Assembly (NCBI RefSeq): GCF_026262645.1
Contig: NZ_SHNO01000001.1
Coordinates: 1,426,001-1,490,000, forward strand
DNA from: Candidatus Marimicrobium litorale
GTDB taxonomy: Bacteria > Pseudomonadota > Gammaproteobacteria > Pseudomonadales > Halieaceae
Length of the DNA stretch: 64,000 nt
Direction: 5' to 3'
In this document: positions 28,607 through 37,095 of the stretch, piece after piece
Layout of the letters: every line of letters starts with the position of its first letter
Position numbering within the stretch: position 1 is the first letter of the stretch
Notes under the pieces: generated by a model
What the model was told of the DNA's origin: nothing
Seen by the model: the letters and a program-made list of their open reading frames with translations, nothing else
Database searches by the model: none
Translations under genes and position numbers: made by a program

Positions 28607-28981
28607 CCCTCACCTTCCAGTGCATCACAGGGCAAGCTGAACGATCGGTAATCAGCGTCGCAAATCTCAATGATCTGTGCCACAGCAGGGTCGACCCTCT
28701 TGTCAGCAGCAGTTAAGCCCCGCTCAGGCGATGTTCTACAACGCTCAATCCGAAGAGCATCCGAGCCAGCAGCAACACGCAGGGTATGCTTGTCATGCTC
28801 ATTGTTACTTCGGCGCATATCACACACAACAGCGAGGGCAACAGACTCACAGTGTCACGAAAACAGACACCCAAGAGAACACCATTTTTCGCCAAACTCA
28901 AGATGAAGCTAAACAGTGACCGTGAGCTGCCCGAGCGTTATGGTAGGACACCCTATCGTTAAAGAGACGCCAATCCCCGCA
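28607..28981. other. Gene-free stretch
   Basis: Between the hairpin and the acetyltransferase start I see no feature that can be supported. Overlapping small frames on both strands have no recognisable protein character. Confidence 0.5.
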
Positions 28982-29584
28982 ATGAATTTCACACCCGTGG
29001 ACAAGTCCAACGCAGCAGAGGCCATCGAGATACTCGCGGAGGCTTTCAGTGACGACCCCGTCATCAACTGGTGCTGCAATCATCCCGCATCGCTGGCGCC
29101 CTTTTTTGCCTTTACGCTGCCCATGTTCATCGAACAACATCTCACCTATCTCGACCCTCTGGGCCGGGGGGCAGCAAGCTGGCTAGGGCCCGAGCAAAGA
29201 CTGCACTGGCCGGTAACCTTTGCCACTGCCGCAACGGTCTTCAGCTTCGGCGGTCCAATAGGCATGTACCGGCTGGTGCGCAGCGGCATGCAGACAGAGC
29301 GCTATCACCCCAAGCGGCCCCATTACTACCTGTTTGCCATTGGGGTTAAATCAGGTCACAAAGGCCAGGGTATCGGAACACGTTTGATCGCGGAGATGTT
29401 GCGGCACTGTGACAACAGCAATATGCCGGCCTACCTGGAGAACTCCAAGCCGGAAAACCTGCCGTTTTACGAAGGCCACGGCTTTGAAATACAAAGAGAA
29501 ATACGCTTCGCGCGCTCTGCGCCACCACTCTGGCTGATGTGGCGCGAGCCGAAAGTGAGCTCGCCCGGCGCAACACAGTCTTGA
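28982..29584 (+). CDS. GNAT-family N-acetyltransferase
   Basis: Counting from ATG 28982 (MNFTPVDKSNAAEAIEIL) the protein is 200 residues. An earlier ATG at 28940 or GTG at 28916 is possible, since no clear ribosome-binding site decides. The acetyl-CoA site is LFAIGVKSGHKGQGIGTRLIAEMLRHC, fitting the Q/R-x-x-G-x-G/A motif. ENLPFYEGHGFEIQREIRF is the characteristic GNAT C-terminal segment. The acceptor substrate is unknown. It stands alone between the NMO-like and sulfatase genes. Confidence 0.85.
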   Translation: MNFTPVDKSNAAEAIEILAEAFSDDPVINWCCNHPASLAPFFAFTLPMFIEQHLTYLDPLGRGAASWLGPEQRLHWPVTFATAATVFSFGGPIGMYRLVRSGMQTERYHPKRPHYYLFAIGVKSGHKGQGIGTRLIAEMLRHCDNSNMPAYLENSKPENLPFYEGHGFEIQREIRFARSAPPLWLMWREPKVSSPGATQS

Positions 29585-29712
29585 TGCAGCGCAATGTTGA
29601 CGCGCGATAGTTTCGTACACACGTCCGATTCCGACCACCTTCGCTTGAAAACGCACAAGGATTAGTCTTTACTTGCGTCTCTTTAGTTATATCTCAACAT
29701 GGAGCAAGATTT

Positions 29713-31263
29713 ATGACAAGGATCACGCAAATAGCTGTGTCTACTTTGCTGTTGTGCACTGCAGCATTGTCTCAAGCTGCCGATAAACCCAATATACTGG
29801 TTGTCTGGGGGGATGACGTGGGTCAGTCAAACATCAGTGCCTACACCATGGGCATGATGGGCTACCGCACGCCCAATATTGATCGCATTGCCAACGAAGG
29901 TATGATTTTTACCGACTACTACGGGGAGCAAAGCTGCACCGCAGGGCGCTCCTCTTTTATCATGGGACAGTCGGTTTTTCGCACTGGCCTGTCGAAAGTC
30001 GGGCTACCGGGCGCGGAGCTTGGCATGCAAGAGGAAGACCCCACCATCGCCGGCCTGCTGAAAAAAGAGGGCTATGTAACCGGACAATTCGGTAAAAACC
30101 ACCTCGGCGACCGTGATGAGCACCTGCCGACAAATCATGGTTTCGATGAGTTCTACGGAAACCTCTATCACCTCAACGCCGAAGAAGAACCCGAGAACGA
30201 GGACTACCCCACAGACCCTGCATTTCGCAAGAAATTTGGCCCCCGGGGCGTGATCAGGTCATCCGCGGACGGTAAGATCGAAGATACCGGCCCTCTAACC
30301 AAAAAACGCATGGAAGTCGTCGATGATGATACCGTCGCTACCGCTATCAAGTTCATCGAGAAAGCAGTAAAAGAAGACAAGCCTTTCTTTGTCTGGTGGA
30401 GCGGCACCCGCATGCATTTCAGAACCCATGTAGCGAGTGAGAAAATGGCCCGCTGCAAGGCGCAATACCCTCAGGCTGACGCCTACACCTGCGGCATGCT
30501 GGAACATGATGAGCACATTGGCATCTTCCTCCAAAAGCTGGATGAGTTGAAAATCGCAGATAACACCATTATTTTTTACTCAACAGACAACGGACCTCAC
30601 TACAACACCTGGCCCGATGCCGCATCAACGCCCTTCAGAGGGGAGAAGAACACCAACTGGGAAGGCGGTTGGCGCGTGCCCGCAATGGTGCGCTGGCCCG
30701 GCAATATCGAGGCGGGCTCCGTATCCAATGAAATCATGCACCACATGGACTGGCTACCCACGTTTCTGGCGGCTGCCGGTGACCCTGATGTGAAGGAGCA
30801 ACTGCTCACGGGACACAGCGCAATCGGACGTAACTATAAAGTGCATCTCGATGGTTACAACTTCCTGCCTTTCCTGACTGGCGAGACGGAAACAGGGCCT
30901 CGTAAGGAGATATTCTATTTCTCCGACGATGGCGATCTTACCGCGCTGCGCTACAACGCCTGGAAGATGATCTTCATGGAACAAAAAGCGGAGGGCACCT
31001 TCCGCGTCTGGATGGAGCCTTTTGTTCCTCTGCGTGTGCCCCTTATCCTGAACCTGCGACGAGACCCTTACGAGCGGGCACCGATCACTTCCAACACCTA
31101 CTATGACTGGATGCTTGATCGAGCCTACCTGCTGGTGCCCGCGCAAGAGTATGTTGGTGGATTCCTAAGCACATTCAAGGAATACCCACCCAGACAGAAA
31201 GCGGCGACCTTCGCCCTTGACGAGGTTATGGAAAAACTGTCCACACCCGCAGGCACGCCCTGA
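29713..31263 (+). CDS. Arylsulfatase, secreted
   Basis: The 516-residue protein has a signal peptide (STLLLCTAALSQAADKPN). It has the sulfatase metal site ILVVWGDDVGQSN and the modification motif SCTAGRSSF, where Cys would become formylglycine (C-x-A-x-R form). GQFGKNHLGDRDEHLPTNHGFDEFYGN and STDNGPHYNTW provide further active-site residues. It belongs to the alkaline-phosphatase superfamily and would hydrolyse sulfate esters in the periplasm. No formylglycine-generating enzyme gene is in the window. GGAGCAAG lies before the ATG. An intrinsic terminator follows. Confidence 0.92.
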   Translation: MTRITQIAVSTLLLCTAALSQAADKPNILVVWGDDVGQSNISAYTMGMMGYRTPNIDRIANEGMIFTDYYGEQSCTAGRSSFIMGQSVFRTGLSKVGLPGAELGMQEEDPTIAGLLKKEGYVTGQFGKNHLGDRDEHLPTNHGFDEFYGNLYHLNAEEEPENEDYPTDPAFRKKFGPRGVIRSSADGKIEDTGPLTKKRMEVVDDDTVATAIKFIEKAVKEDKPFFVWWSGTRMHFRTHVASEKMARCKAQYPQADAYTCGMLEHDEHIGIFLQKLDELKIADNTIIFYSTDNGPHYNTWPDAASTPFRGEKNTNWEGGWRVPAMVRWPGNIEAGSVSNEIMHHMDWLPTFLAAAGDPDVKEQLLTGHSAIGRNYKVHLDGYNFLPFLTGETETGPRKEIFYFSDDGDLTALRYNAWKMIFMEQKAEGTFRVWMEPFVPLRVPLILNLRRDPYERAPITSNTYYDWMLDRAYLLVPAQEYVGGFLSTFKEYPPRQKAATFALDEVMEKLSTPAGTP

Positions 31264-31278
31264 TAAACGGGCTGCCGC

Positions 31279-31303
31279 AAAAGGCCCCTCTGGGGCCTTT
31301 TTT
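31279..31303 (+). terminator. Intrinsic terminator of the arylsulfatase gene
   Basis: AAAGGCCCC (31280-31288), a TCT loop and GGGGCCTTT (31292-31300) followed by more T form a classical Rho-independent terminator 16 bp after the stop codon. Confidence 0.88.
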
Positions 31304-31566
31304 AATCCACAAATTTGCACTTGCCTGCCGCGACAGCTTGCCGGGATATCAAACGGCTGCATAAACCACTGGCAGCCATTTGACCACCCTCAGGACCTCA
31401 ACCTCTTTTTTACTCAACCAATCACTCGCCACGAGAGCCGTTCCTGAAAGACGGCCGCTGATGCAGAGCCTTGAGGTGACTGCACGCTGCGCACACTTGT
31501 TTGACCATTCGCTGGCATGACGATAGCTCTGAACGGGCAACAGCGGAGTACACTGTTTCTAAGGGC

Positions 31567-31603
31567 AAAAAAAACCGCTGCCTCTTGCAAGAGCAGCGGT
31601 TTT
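31567..31603 (-). terminator. Intrinsic terminator of the TolC-OmpA fusion gene
   Basis: On the minus strand AAAACCGCTGC, CTCTTGCAAGAG and its complement form a long stem followed by eight T residues (plus-strand A-run at 31567-31574). It lies 18 bp after the stop codon of the minus-strand gene. Confidence 0.88.
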
Positions 31604-31620
31604 AAACCACGGGGTATATG

Positions 31621-33453
31621 CTAGCCGGGGTTGACTAAAATCAGCTCTACTCGCCGGTTTTGAGCGCGTCCATCTCCATTGCGGTTGTCTGCAAGCGGCC
31701 TGCTTTCGCCGTAACCAACCGCTTTAATCTGGCTGGGGTTCACGCCATCGCGATCGATCAGCAGCGCACGTACCGCGCCTGCGCGACGCTCTGACAACCA
31801 TTGATTGTACTTTTCGGTACCCACGGAATCGGTATGCCCTTCCACAACTGCACTCAGTTGCGGGTTATCCTTCAGAGTTTGCGCTGCAACACCGATTTCA
31901 CTGTCAAACGCCGACTGGATAACGGACGAGTTACTCTCAAAATTCACGTTGACCTCTAGCGCCACCGATCCGTCTGCCAGCGTACGATAACGCTCGTTGC
32001 CACCAGCCAGTTCTGCCAAGGCATCCTCCATGGTCACCATCGGCTTCGGCTCGGGCGGGCATAGCGCGTGCGTATTTTCATCCATAGGATCACGTGTCAA
32101 ATCCAGATCCATGGCCGCGACTTTCTCTGAGTTCACCCCGCTCACATCGAGCGACGCAAGCAACATCCCCATGTTGGACAGCGTACTGGCCTCTGCCGCT
32201 AGCAAATCGGTCTTCGCCGCGATATGTGCGCGCTGGCTGTCGAAGTATTCGTTTTGGCTGTCCAGTAAATCCAGCAGAGAGCGCTCGCCACGTCTGAATT
32301 GATCCCGATAGGCGACCCGCGTCTTGTCCTGGGCGCGCATACTCACGTCGGTCAATACCACCTGCTGGCGCAGGTTAGCCATATCGTTAAAGTCGTTACT
32401 GACGCGCTGACGCACATTGAGGCAAGCTTGCTTGCGCTCTTCTATAGCCGCGTAGTAAAGGTTATAAAATTCCCGTTTGCGTGCGGCATCGGCGCCACCG
32501 CGATAAAGATTATAGGTCAGCACCAGTTCTATGGCCTCTTCATCGAACTTACCGCTGATGCCATCGGTATCATGCTCGATGTCCTTGCGATAGCGCAGGT
32601 CGAGGCGAGGCATCATGGGAGAGTTGGTCGCATTCAAAGCTTCCTGAGATGCGCGCAAGTTTTCGATGGCCTCGTTGATGACGGGGCTGCTTTTATAAGC
32701 CACGTCCAACGCATTGGCTCGCATCTTGGGAATATCGTCACCGGGCATTTCCGGCATAGTGAGCTTGCTGCTAGGCACCATGCCGACCAGACGCTCAAAG
32801 CGAATACCTACATCGTTGAGATTCGCAATCTCTGTCACCAGATTAGTCTCGGCCAGACCAACCCTTGCAACCGCCTGGTCAAGATCAACCCCGGCACTGG
32901 CACCGCCACCGGCGCGCTCGGCAATCTGGTCATGTATCTGACGGTGAACTTTCAGGTTATCCGCTGCGTAACCGACCAGCTCCTGGAACTTTAATGTTTC
33001 AAGGTAAGCAACAGCGACTTCCAGCGCCACTTCCTCAGAGGCGCGCTTAAAGGTGTAATACTGGGAAAGCTTCTCAAAACCCAGGCGCGCTACCTCGTCG
33101 CGAGTCGCGAAGCCATCGAACAGCATCTGCGTAATGGAAAATCGGGTTGCATCGTAGCCATAAGTCCCCAGGTCAATCAGCGGCGTGTCCCGCTGCTCAC
33201 GCCCGATGGTGGCAGACAGGTCTGCGCTTGGCAGATACCCGCCAAACGCACCGCGCTCGGCTTCTCCGATGGCCGCAAAGTTAAACCAGTCGGCGTTCAC
33301 CCGGGGGCTAATCATGACCCCTTTGGTAATAGCTCCTCGTATGTCGTTGATTTCGTTAGATACTGCTGCTTCCTCAGTCTGTGCCTGAGCGCCCGCCACC
33401 ATTATCAGGACCGCCAGGAATACCCCAAGCCACCTGCCTCTTAACAAAAACAT
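31621..33453 (-). CDS. TolC-family secretion channel fused to an OmpA domain (LapE-like)
   Basis: The protein is about 610 residues. Met at 33453 is best placed, eight bases after GGAGG; two earlier ATGs lie too close to it. A signal peptide ends at GAQAQT. Residues about 40-440 are a TolC/AggA-type channel with two helical repeats (GGYLPSADLSATIGREQ, QMLFDGFATRDEVARL, TYNLYRGGADAARKREF). After a linker, residues about 500-610 are an OmpA C-terminal peptidoglycan-binding domain (VNVNFESNSSVIQ, VVEGHTDSVGTEKYNQWLSERRAGAVR, YGESRPLADNRNGDGRAQNRRVEL). It should be the outer-membrane exit for the adhesin encoded nearby, anchored to peptidoglycan by its own tail. In Shewanella-type loci the OmpA-like protein is a separate gene, so this is a fusion. 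It has its own terminator. Confidence 0.9.
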   Translation of the reverse strand: MFLLRGRWLGVFLAVLIMVAGAQAQTEEAAVSNEINDIRGAITKGVMISPRVNADWFNFAAIGEAERGAFGGYLPSADLSATIGREQRDTPLIDLGTYGYDATRFSITQMLFDGFATRDEVARLGFEKLSQYYTFKRASEEVALEVAVAYLETLKFQELVGYAADNLKVHRQIHDQIAERAGGGASAGVDLDQAVARVGLAETNLVTEIANLNDVGIRFERLVGMVPSSKLTMPEMPGDDIPKMRANALDVAYKSSPVINEAIENLRASQEALNATNSPMMPRLDLRYRKDIEHDTDGISGKFDEEAIELVLTYNLYRGGADAARKREFYNLYYAAIEERKQACLNVRQRVSNDFNDMANLRQQVVLTDVSMRAQDKTRVAYRDQFRRGERSLLDLLDSQNEYFDSQRAHIAAKTDLLAAEASTLSNMGMLLASLDVSGVNSEKVAAMDLDLTRDPMDENTHALCPPEPKPMVTMEDALAELAGGNERYRTLADGSVALEVNVNFESNSSVIQSAFDSEIGVAAQTLKDNPQLSAVVEGHTDSVGTEKYNQWLSERRAGAVRALLIDRDGVNPSQIKAVGYGESRPLADNRNGDGRAQNRRVELILVNPG

Positions 33454-33770
33454 GTCCATTTCCTCCAATTGCTACAATCACCGACACCCGCGTCTATAGT
33501 TTTTAAATGTTCAGGTATCGCCCCCTCGCATTATAGCTACAAGTTATATTTATATTGCTAAAATGCGTCTTATTCTGCATCTAATCTTAACCAGTCTAGC
33601 CACTAAATCAAGAACCGCGTCACAAATTTTATGCACGACTGCCCTATGCAGGTTAGCGGGCTACAGTCTAACTGCACTTATGCGATACCATCAGGTGCTT
33701 ACAGGATTGGCCCACGCCACGTAAACGGGCTTTCCTGATTTCTCTAAACCGGCCTGAGACTCCTGCCAAG
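33454..33770. promoter_or_regulatory. Divergent promoter region of the Lap genes
   Basis: This AT-rich gap separates the TolC-OmpA gene (leftward) from the LapG-like gene (rightward) and must hold both promoters. I could not pick a convincing -35/-10 pair or an FleQ-type site with confidence. Confidence 0.4.
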
Positions 33771-34460
33771 GTGCCATCACTACCACTATCTTCGCGCACC
33801 GGTCACGCCGCCTGGGCGATATTCGCTATCGCCCTGCTTACGGTGACACTGGCCGTCGCCCAGGCAGACTATGCGGTGATGCAGAAACTGGCATATTCCC
33901 GCTACGGCCCGGAAACCGTCAGGTTGGTCGATGAATGGGAAGCCGCCATAGAAAACATGCAGCGACTCTCCCACGAAGACAAGCTGATCGAGGCTAACCG
34001 TTTCTTTAATACCCGAATTCAGTGGGCACAGGACCCCGACACCTGGGGCCGCCCGGACTACTGGGCAACTCCGCTGGAGACAATGGGCCGCGGCATGGCC
34101 GACTGCGAGGATTTCGCGATCGCCAAGTACATCACGCTCATCCTGGCGGGGGTCGATAGCAGCCAGCTGAGAATCACCTACGTAAAGGCGCAATTACCCA
34201 GTGAGGGCGGGCCTGCACTCACTGCACACATGGTCCTTGCCTACTATCCGAGCGCCAACGCCGACCCACTGATTCTGGACAATCTGATAACGGAGATACT
34301 GCCCGCCTCACAACGCAGTGACCTGACGCCGGTTTACGGTTTCAACAGCCTCGGTATTTGGGTGGGCGGCGCACGAAATCCCGCGAGTCGAGAACCGGAA
34401 TCACGGCTTTCTCGTTGGCGCGATCTTTTGAGGCGAGCCGCCGAGGAGGGATTGGGTTAA
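33771..34460 (+). CDS. lapG: LapG-like periplasmic cysteine protease (transglutaminase-like, BTLCP)
   Basis: The 229-residue protein starts at GTG with a signal anchor (WAIFAIALLTVTLAVAQA). The catalytic triad of the DUF920/BTLCP family is visible: Cys112 in MADCEDFAIAKY, His153 in TAHMVLAYY and Asp170 in ILDNL. The flanking D-C-E-D matches the calcium-binding residues of LapG. It should cut the surface adhesin at its TAAG site to release cells from the surface. The LapD-like receptor gene follows 32 bp later, as in Pseudomonas, so the two are probably co-transcribed. The adhesin substrate is encoded 3 kb away on the other strand. Confidence 0.92.
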   Translation: MPSLPLSSRTGHAAWAIFAIALLTVTLAVAQADYAVMQKLAYSRYGPETVRLVDEWEAAIENMQRLSHEDKLIEANRFFNTRIQWAQDPDTWGRPDYWATPLETMGRGMADCEDFAIAKYITLILAGVDSSQLRITYVKAQLPSEGGPALTAHMVLAYYPSANADPLILDNLITEILPASQRSDLTPVYGFNSLGIWVGGARNPASREPESRLSRWRDLLRRAAEEGLG

Positions 34461-34492
34461 CATGCACCTCATAATGATAAAGGAGCTTAATC

Positions 34493-36415
34493 ATGTCGCT
34501 TCATAAGCAGCTTTGGGCGGCGATCATTGTCCTGCTGACCAGCTTACTTATTGTCAGTATTGTCATCACTACATTATCGGCGAGAGACTACCTCTCCGAG
34601 CAACTGAGCCTGAAGAATACGGATGACGCCAACAACCTCGCTCTATTCCTTGAACAAAAGGGCACAGACACTGACCTTCTCAAACTGACTGTCGCCGCTA
34701 AATTTGACACGGGTTATTACGAATTGATCGAGCTGGTGAATCCAGAGGGTAAAACAGTCATTCGCAAAGCAGCAGATGGGGTGGCAGCCAATGCACCCGG
34801 CTGGTTCGTCCGCCTGCTGACCATCAACGCGGAGACCGGGATTGCCAATGTACAGGCAGGTTGGGAGCAAATAGGTACGTTGACGCTACGCAGTCAATCT
34901 CGCTTTGCTTACGAAGAATTATGGGAAAGTAGTTACTTGCTGACCGGGCTATTCTTGCTAACCGCCTTGGTAGCTGGCGTCGCCAGCAACCTCCTGCTCA
35001 AGCGGATACTCAACCCGCTAGACATGGTCGTGGAGCAGGCACGCTCAATCGGAGAACGGCGATTCATCACCAATACGGATGAACCCCGCACTCTGGAGTT
35101 CCAGCAGCTGGTGACAGCGATGAATGACCTCTCAGCTCGTGTGAAATCAATGCTGGGGCAGGAGACCAAGCGGCTGCAAAATCTGCAGCGGGAATCCCAC
35201 GTCGACAAAATTACAGGGCTGTACAACCGGGAGCCATTCTTACGCACTCTGGAATCAGCACTGCAAAGCAACGATGACAGATCCTCCGGTTCTCTGTGCA
35301 TCGTTCGTGTTACCAACTTAAGCAACCTCAACAAAGAGTTTGGCCGCAAAGCTATCGACGCTCTGCTGCACGACATGGGTACTGCACTCAACCGTATTGT
35401 GGTTCAGCATAATGGCTGGTCAGCTGCACGGCTAAACGGATCGGACTTTGCCGTTATCGCCCCCCGGCTTCAAGATGCGGCTACCCTGGGTAGCGATGTA
35501 CAGGGCGCGATGTCTGCTGTGCTGGAAGATCACGACACAGAAAAACAGGTGCAGTTGCCCGGAGGAACAACCGAGTATCAATTAGAGGATAGTGTATCTG
35601 CGTTGTTGTCTCGACTCGATGGTGTGCTGATTGCCTCAGAACGTGAGGGCTCCTCAACTATTGTGCAAGCGCATCCCGCCAACGTTCTCCTGCGGCCTAT
35701 GCATGAACAGGCGGAACATTGGCGTAGCATTCTGGAAAAAGCAATTGCCAACCGGGAGTTCTCCCTGGCGAAATTCCCGGTAGTAGATGCGAACAACCGG
35801 CTGATACATTACGAAGCACCTGTTCGTTTGCAGGTAGACAGCAAGACATGGAACGCTGGGCAGTTCCTGCCGTGGGTCCATCGAGTGGGGCTTGCTGACG
35901 AGCTGGACAAACGGGTATTTGAGCTCGCATTGGATGAGATCGACAACACGGGTCACCCCACTGCCGTCAACTTATCTGTTGCCGCTGTTGCCGACAACAG
36001 TTTCATCAGCTGGGCCGAAAATGTCATGGAAAAGAGGACAGGTGCAATGAGCCAGCTGTGGATCGAAACTCCCGAGTCCGCGGCCTTTCGCTTCCCGGAG
36101 AACTTCAAACGACTCACCGCCCGGATCAAGGCCCACGGCGGCCGGGCAGGCATAGAACATATCGGGCACCAGTTAGCCAAGTTGGGCACACTACACGATG
36201 TAGGTTTGGACTACCTCAAGGTCGACGCCAGCTTTGTGCGCCATATAGACGCCAACCCGGGTAACCAGGCATTGCTGCGCACGCTCTGCACCGTGGGTCA
36301 TACGATCGGAGTGCGGGTAATCGCCGAGGGCGTACAAAACGAGCAGGAGTGGATGGCGCTGAAAGAACTGGGCATCGACGGTGCCACCGGTCCAGGGATT
36401 TCGCTCGCGAGCTGA
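34493..36415 (+). CDS. lapD: LapD-like c-di-GMP receptor with degenerate GGDEF and EAL domains
   Basis: The 640-residue protein has an N-terminal helix, a periplasmic LapD_MoxY-type domain (about 30-150), a second helix, a HAMP segment (170-225), a GGDEF domain (235-400) and an EAL domain (410-640). The GGDEF signature reads RLNGSDF (313-319) and the EAL signature reads YEAPVRL (440-446), so neither diguanylate cyclase nor phosphodiesterase activity is expected. The EAL domain should sense c-di-GMP. A Trp at 124 (VQAGWEQIG) corresponds in position to the LapD Trp that contacts LapG. It would sequester LapG when c-di-GMP is high. GGAG lies 12 bases before the start codon. Confidence 0.9.
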   Translation: MSLHKQLWAAIIVLLTSLLIVSIVITTLSARDYLSEQLSLKNTDDANNLALFLEQKGTDTDLLKLTVAAKFDTGYYELIELVNPEGKTVIRKAADGVAANAPGWFVRLLTINAETGIANVQAGWEQIGTLTLRSQSRFAYEELWESSYLLTGLFLLTALVAGVASNLLLKRILNPLDMVVEQARSIGERRFITNTDEPRTLEFQQLVTAMNDLSARVKSMLGQETKRLQNLQRESHVDKITGLYNREPFLRTLESALQSNDDRSSGSLCIVRVTNLSNLNKEFGRKAIDALLHDMGTALNRIVVQHNGWSAARLNGSDFAVIAPRLQDAATLGSDVQGAMSAVLEDHDTEKQVQLPGGTTEYQLEDSVSALLSRLDGVLIASEREGSSTIVQAHPANVLLRPMHEQAEHWRSILEKAIANREFSLAKFPVVDANNRLIHYEAPVRLQVDSKTWNAGQFLPWVHRVGLADELDKRVFELALDEIDNTGHPTAVNLSVAAVADNSFISWAENVMEKRTGAMSQLWIETPESAAFRFPENFKRLTARIKAHGGRAGIEHIGHQLAKLGTLHDVGLDYLKVDASFVRHIDANPGNQALLRTLCTVGHTIGVRVIAEGVQNEQEWMALKELGIDGATGPGISLAS

Positions 36416-36441
36416 TCGTTGGTCGCGTCGCTGCAGTCCTG

Positions 36442-36759
36442 TCAATCTTCACCAATCAGGTTGGACAGGCCGGTGGTCTCTGAACGCAGACGCCGCCGCC
36501 GCAGTATCTTCTCTTGTGCTTGCGGAGGTAGCTCGGTGAACAGGATAACACCCTTGCCGATGAGCAATTCCACTACGTCCTCCAGCACACGAATAAAGTC
36601 CTTATCCGTTGCACTCAGCGGCGCATCATCATGGCCCATCGCCTGAAGAAAGGCACCGAGCTCAGCGCTATTGACTGATACCTCATCGTCAAAGCCCTCC
36701 GTGCGCTGCTGGCTGACCGCGACAATCTCACCCGACTCGCTGCGTTTGACGTAAGGCAT
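36442..36759 (-). CDS. Conserved small protein found beside Lap genes (often misnamed tryptophan synthase-like)
   Basis: The 105-residue soluble protein begins MPYVKRSESGEIVAVSQQ and ends in a basic stretch KILRRRRLRSETTGLSNLIGED. Central helical segments (AELGAFLQAMGH and DKDFIRVLEDVVELLIGKGVILFTELPPQAQEKIL) are recognisable from small proteins widespread in marine gammaproteobacteria, which databases sometimes call tryptophan synthase subunit beta-like although no such domain is present. Function unknown. It is convergent with lapD and lies downstream of the adhesin gene on the same strand. Confidence 0.6.
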   Translation of the reverse strand: MPYVKRSESGEIVAVSQQRTEGFDDEVSVNSAELGAFLQAMGHDDAPLSATDKDFIRVLEDVVELLIGKGVILFTELPPQAQEKILRRRRLRSETTGLSNLIGED

Positions 36760-37095
36760 GTGGCACCCTCAAGAGAAGACAGTCTGCGCCATCCATGCGT
36801 GACGCCAATTTATGATAGCCCAGTTCGATCAGGAATCGGTAGTGACTTCACCACTGTCGATTAGGCTCTGAATGGACTCGCTGACGTCATCAACAGCGTC
36901 CACCAGATTCACGCTCTCGATCGTCATTGATTGATCGACACAGACCGCATTCGGCGCACACACTCACCAGACTGAAGGCGACCACTGCGTCACCCTTACT
37001 CATTAGGAATACCTGCGTACGCGATTCACAATCAGTAACGCAGGCGTGCTCGCGAATCGCTCCAGCACCGCGTTACTCGTCGCCCTCCGGTGGGG
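36760..37095. other. Stretch between adhesin and small protein, with a possible adhesin-tail remnant
   Basis: Apart from the short frame at 36829-36927 described separately, no gene is seen. It has no clear terminator for the adhesin gene. Confidence 0.4.
36829..36927 (-). CDS. Possible short peptide resembling the adhesin C-terminus
   Basis: The minus-strand frame from ATG 36927 gives 32 residues: MTIESVNLVDAVDDVSESI then QSLIDSGEVTTDS and a stop. The last 15 residues resemble the adhesin end (SILNAMVDQGRILTDS): D-x-G-x-V/I-x-T-D-S at the terminus and the preceding hydrophobic pattern match. The frame is open further upstream to a GTG at about 36969. It could be a decayed duplicate of the adhesin 3' end or a short exported peptide. 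The evidence is weak. Confidence 0.3.
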   Translation of the reverse strand: MTIESVNLVDAVDDVSESIQSLIDSGEVTTDS

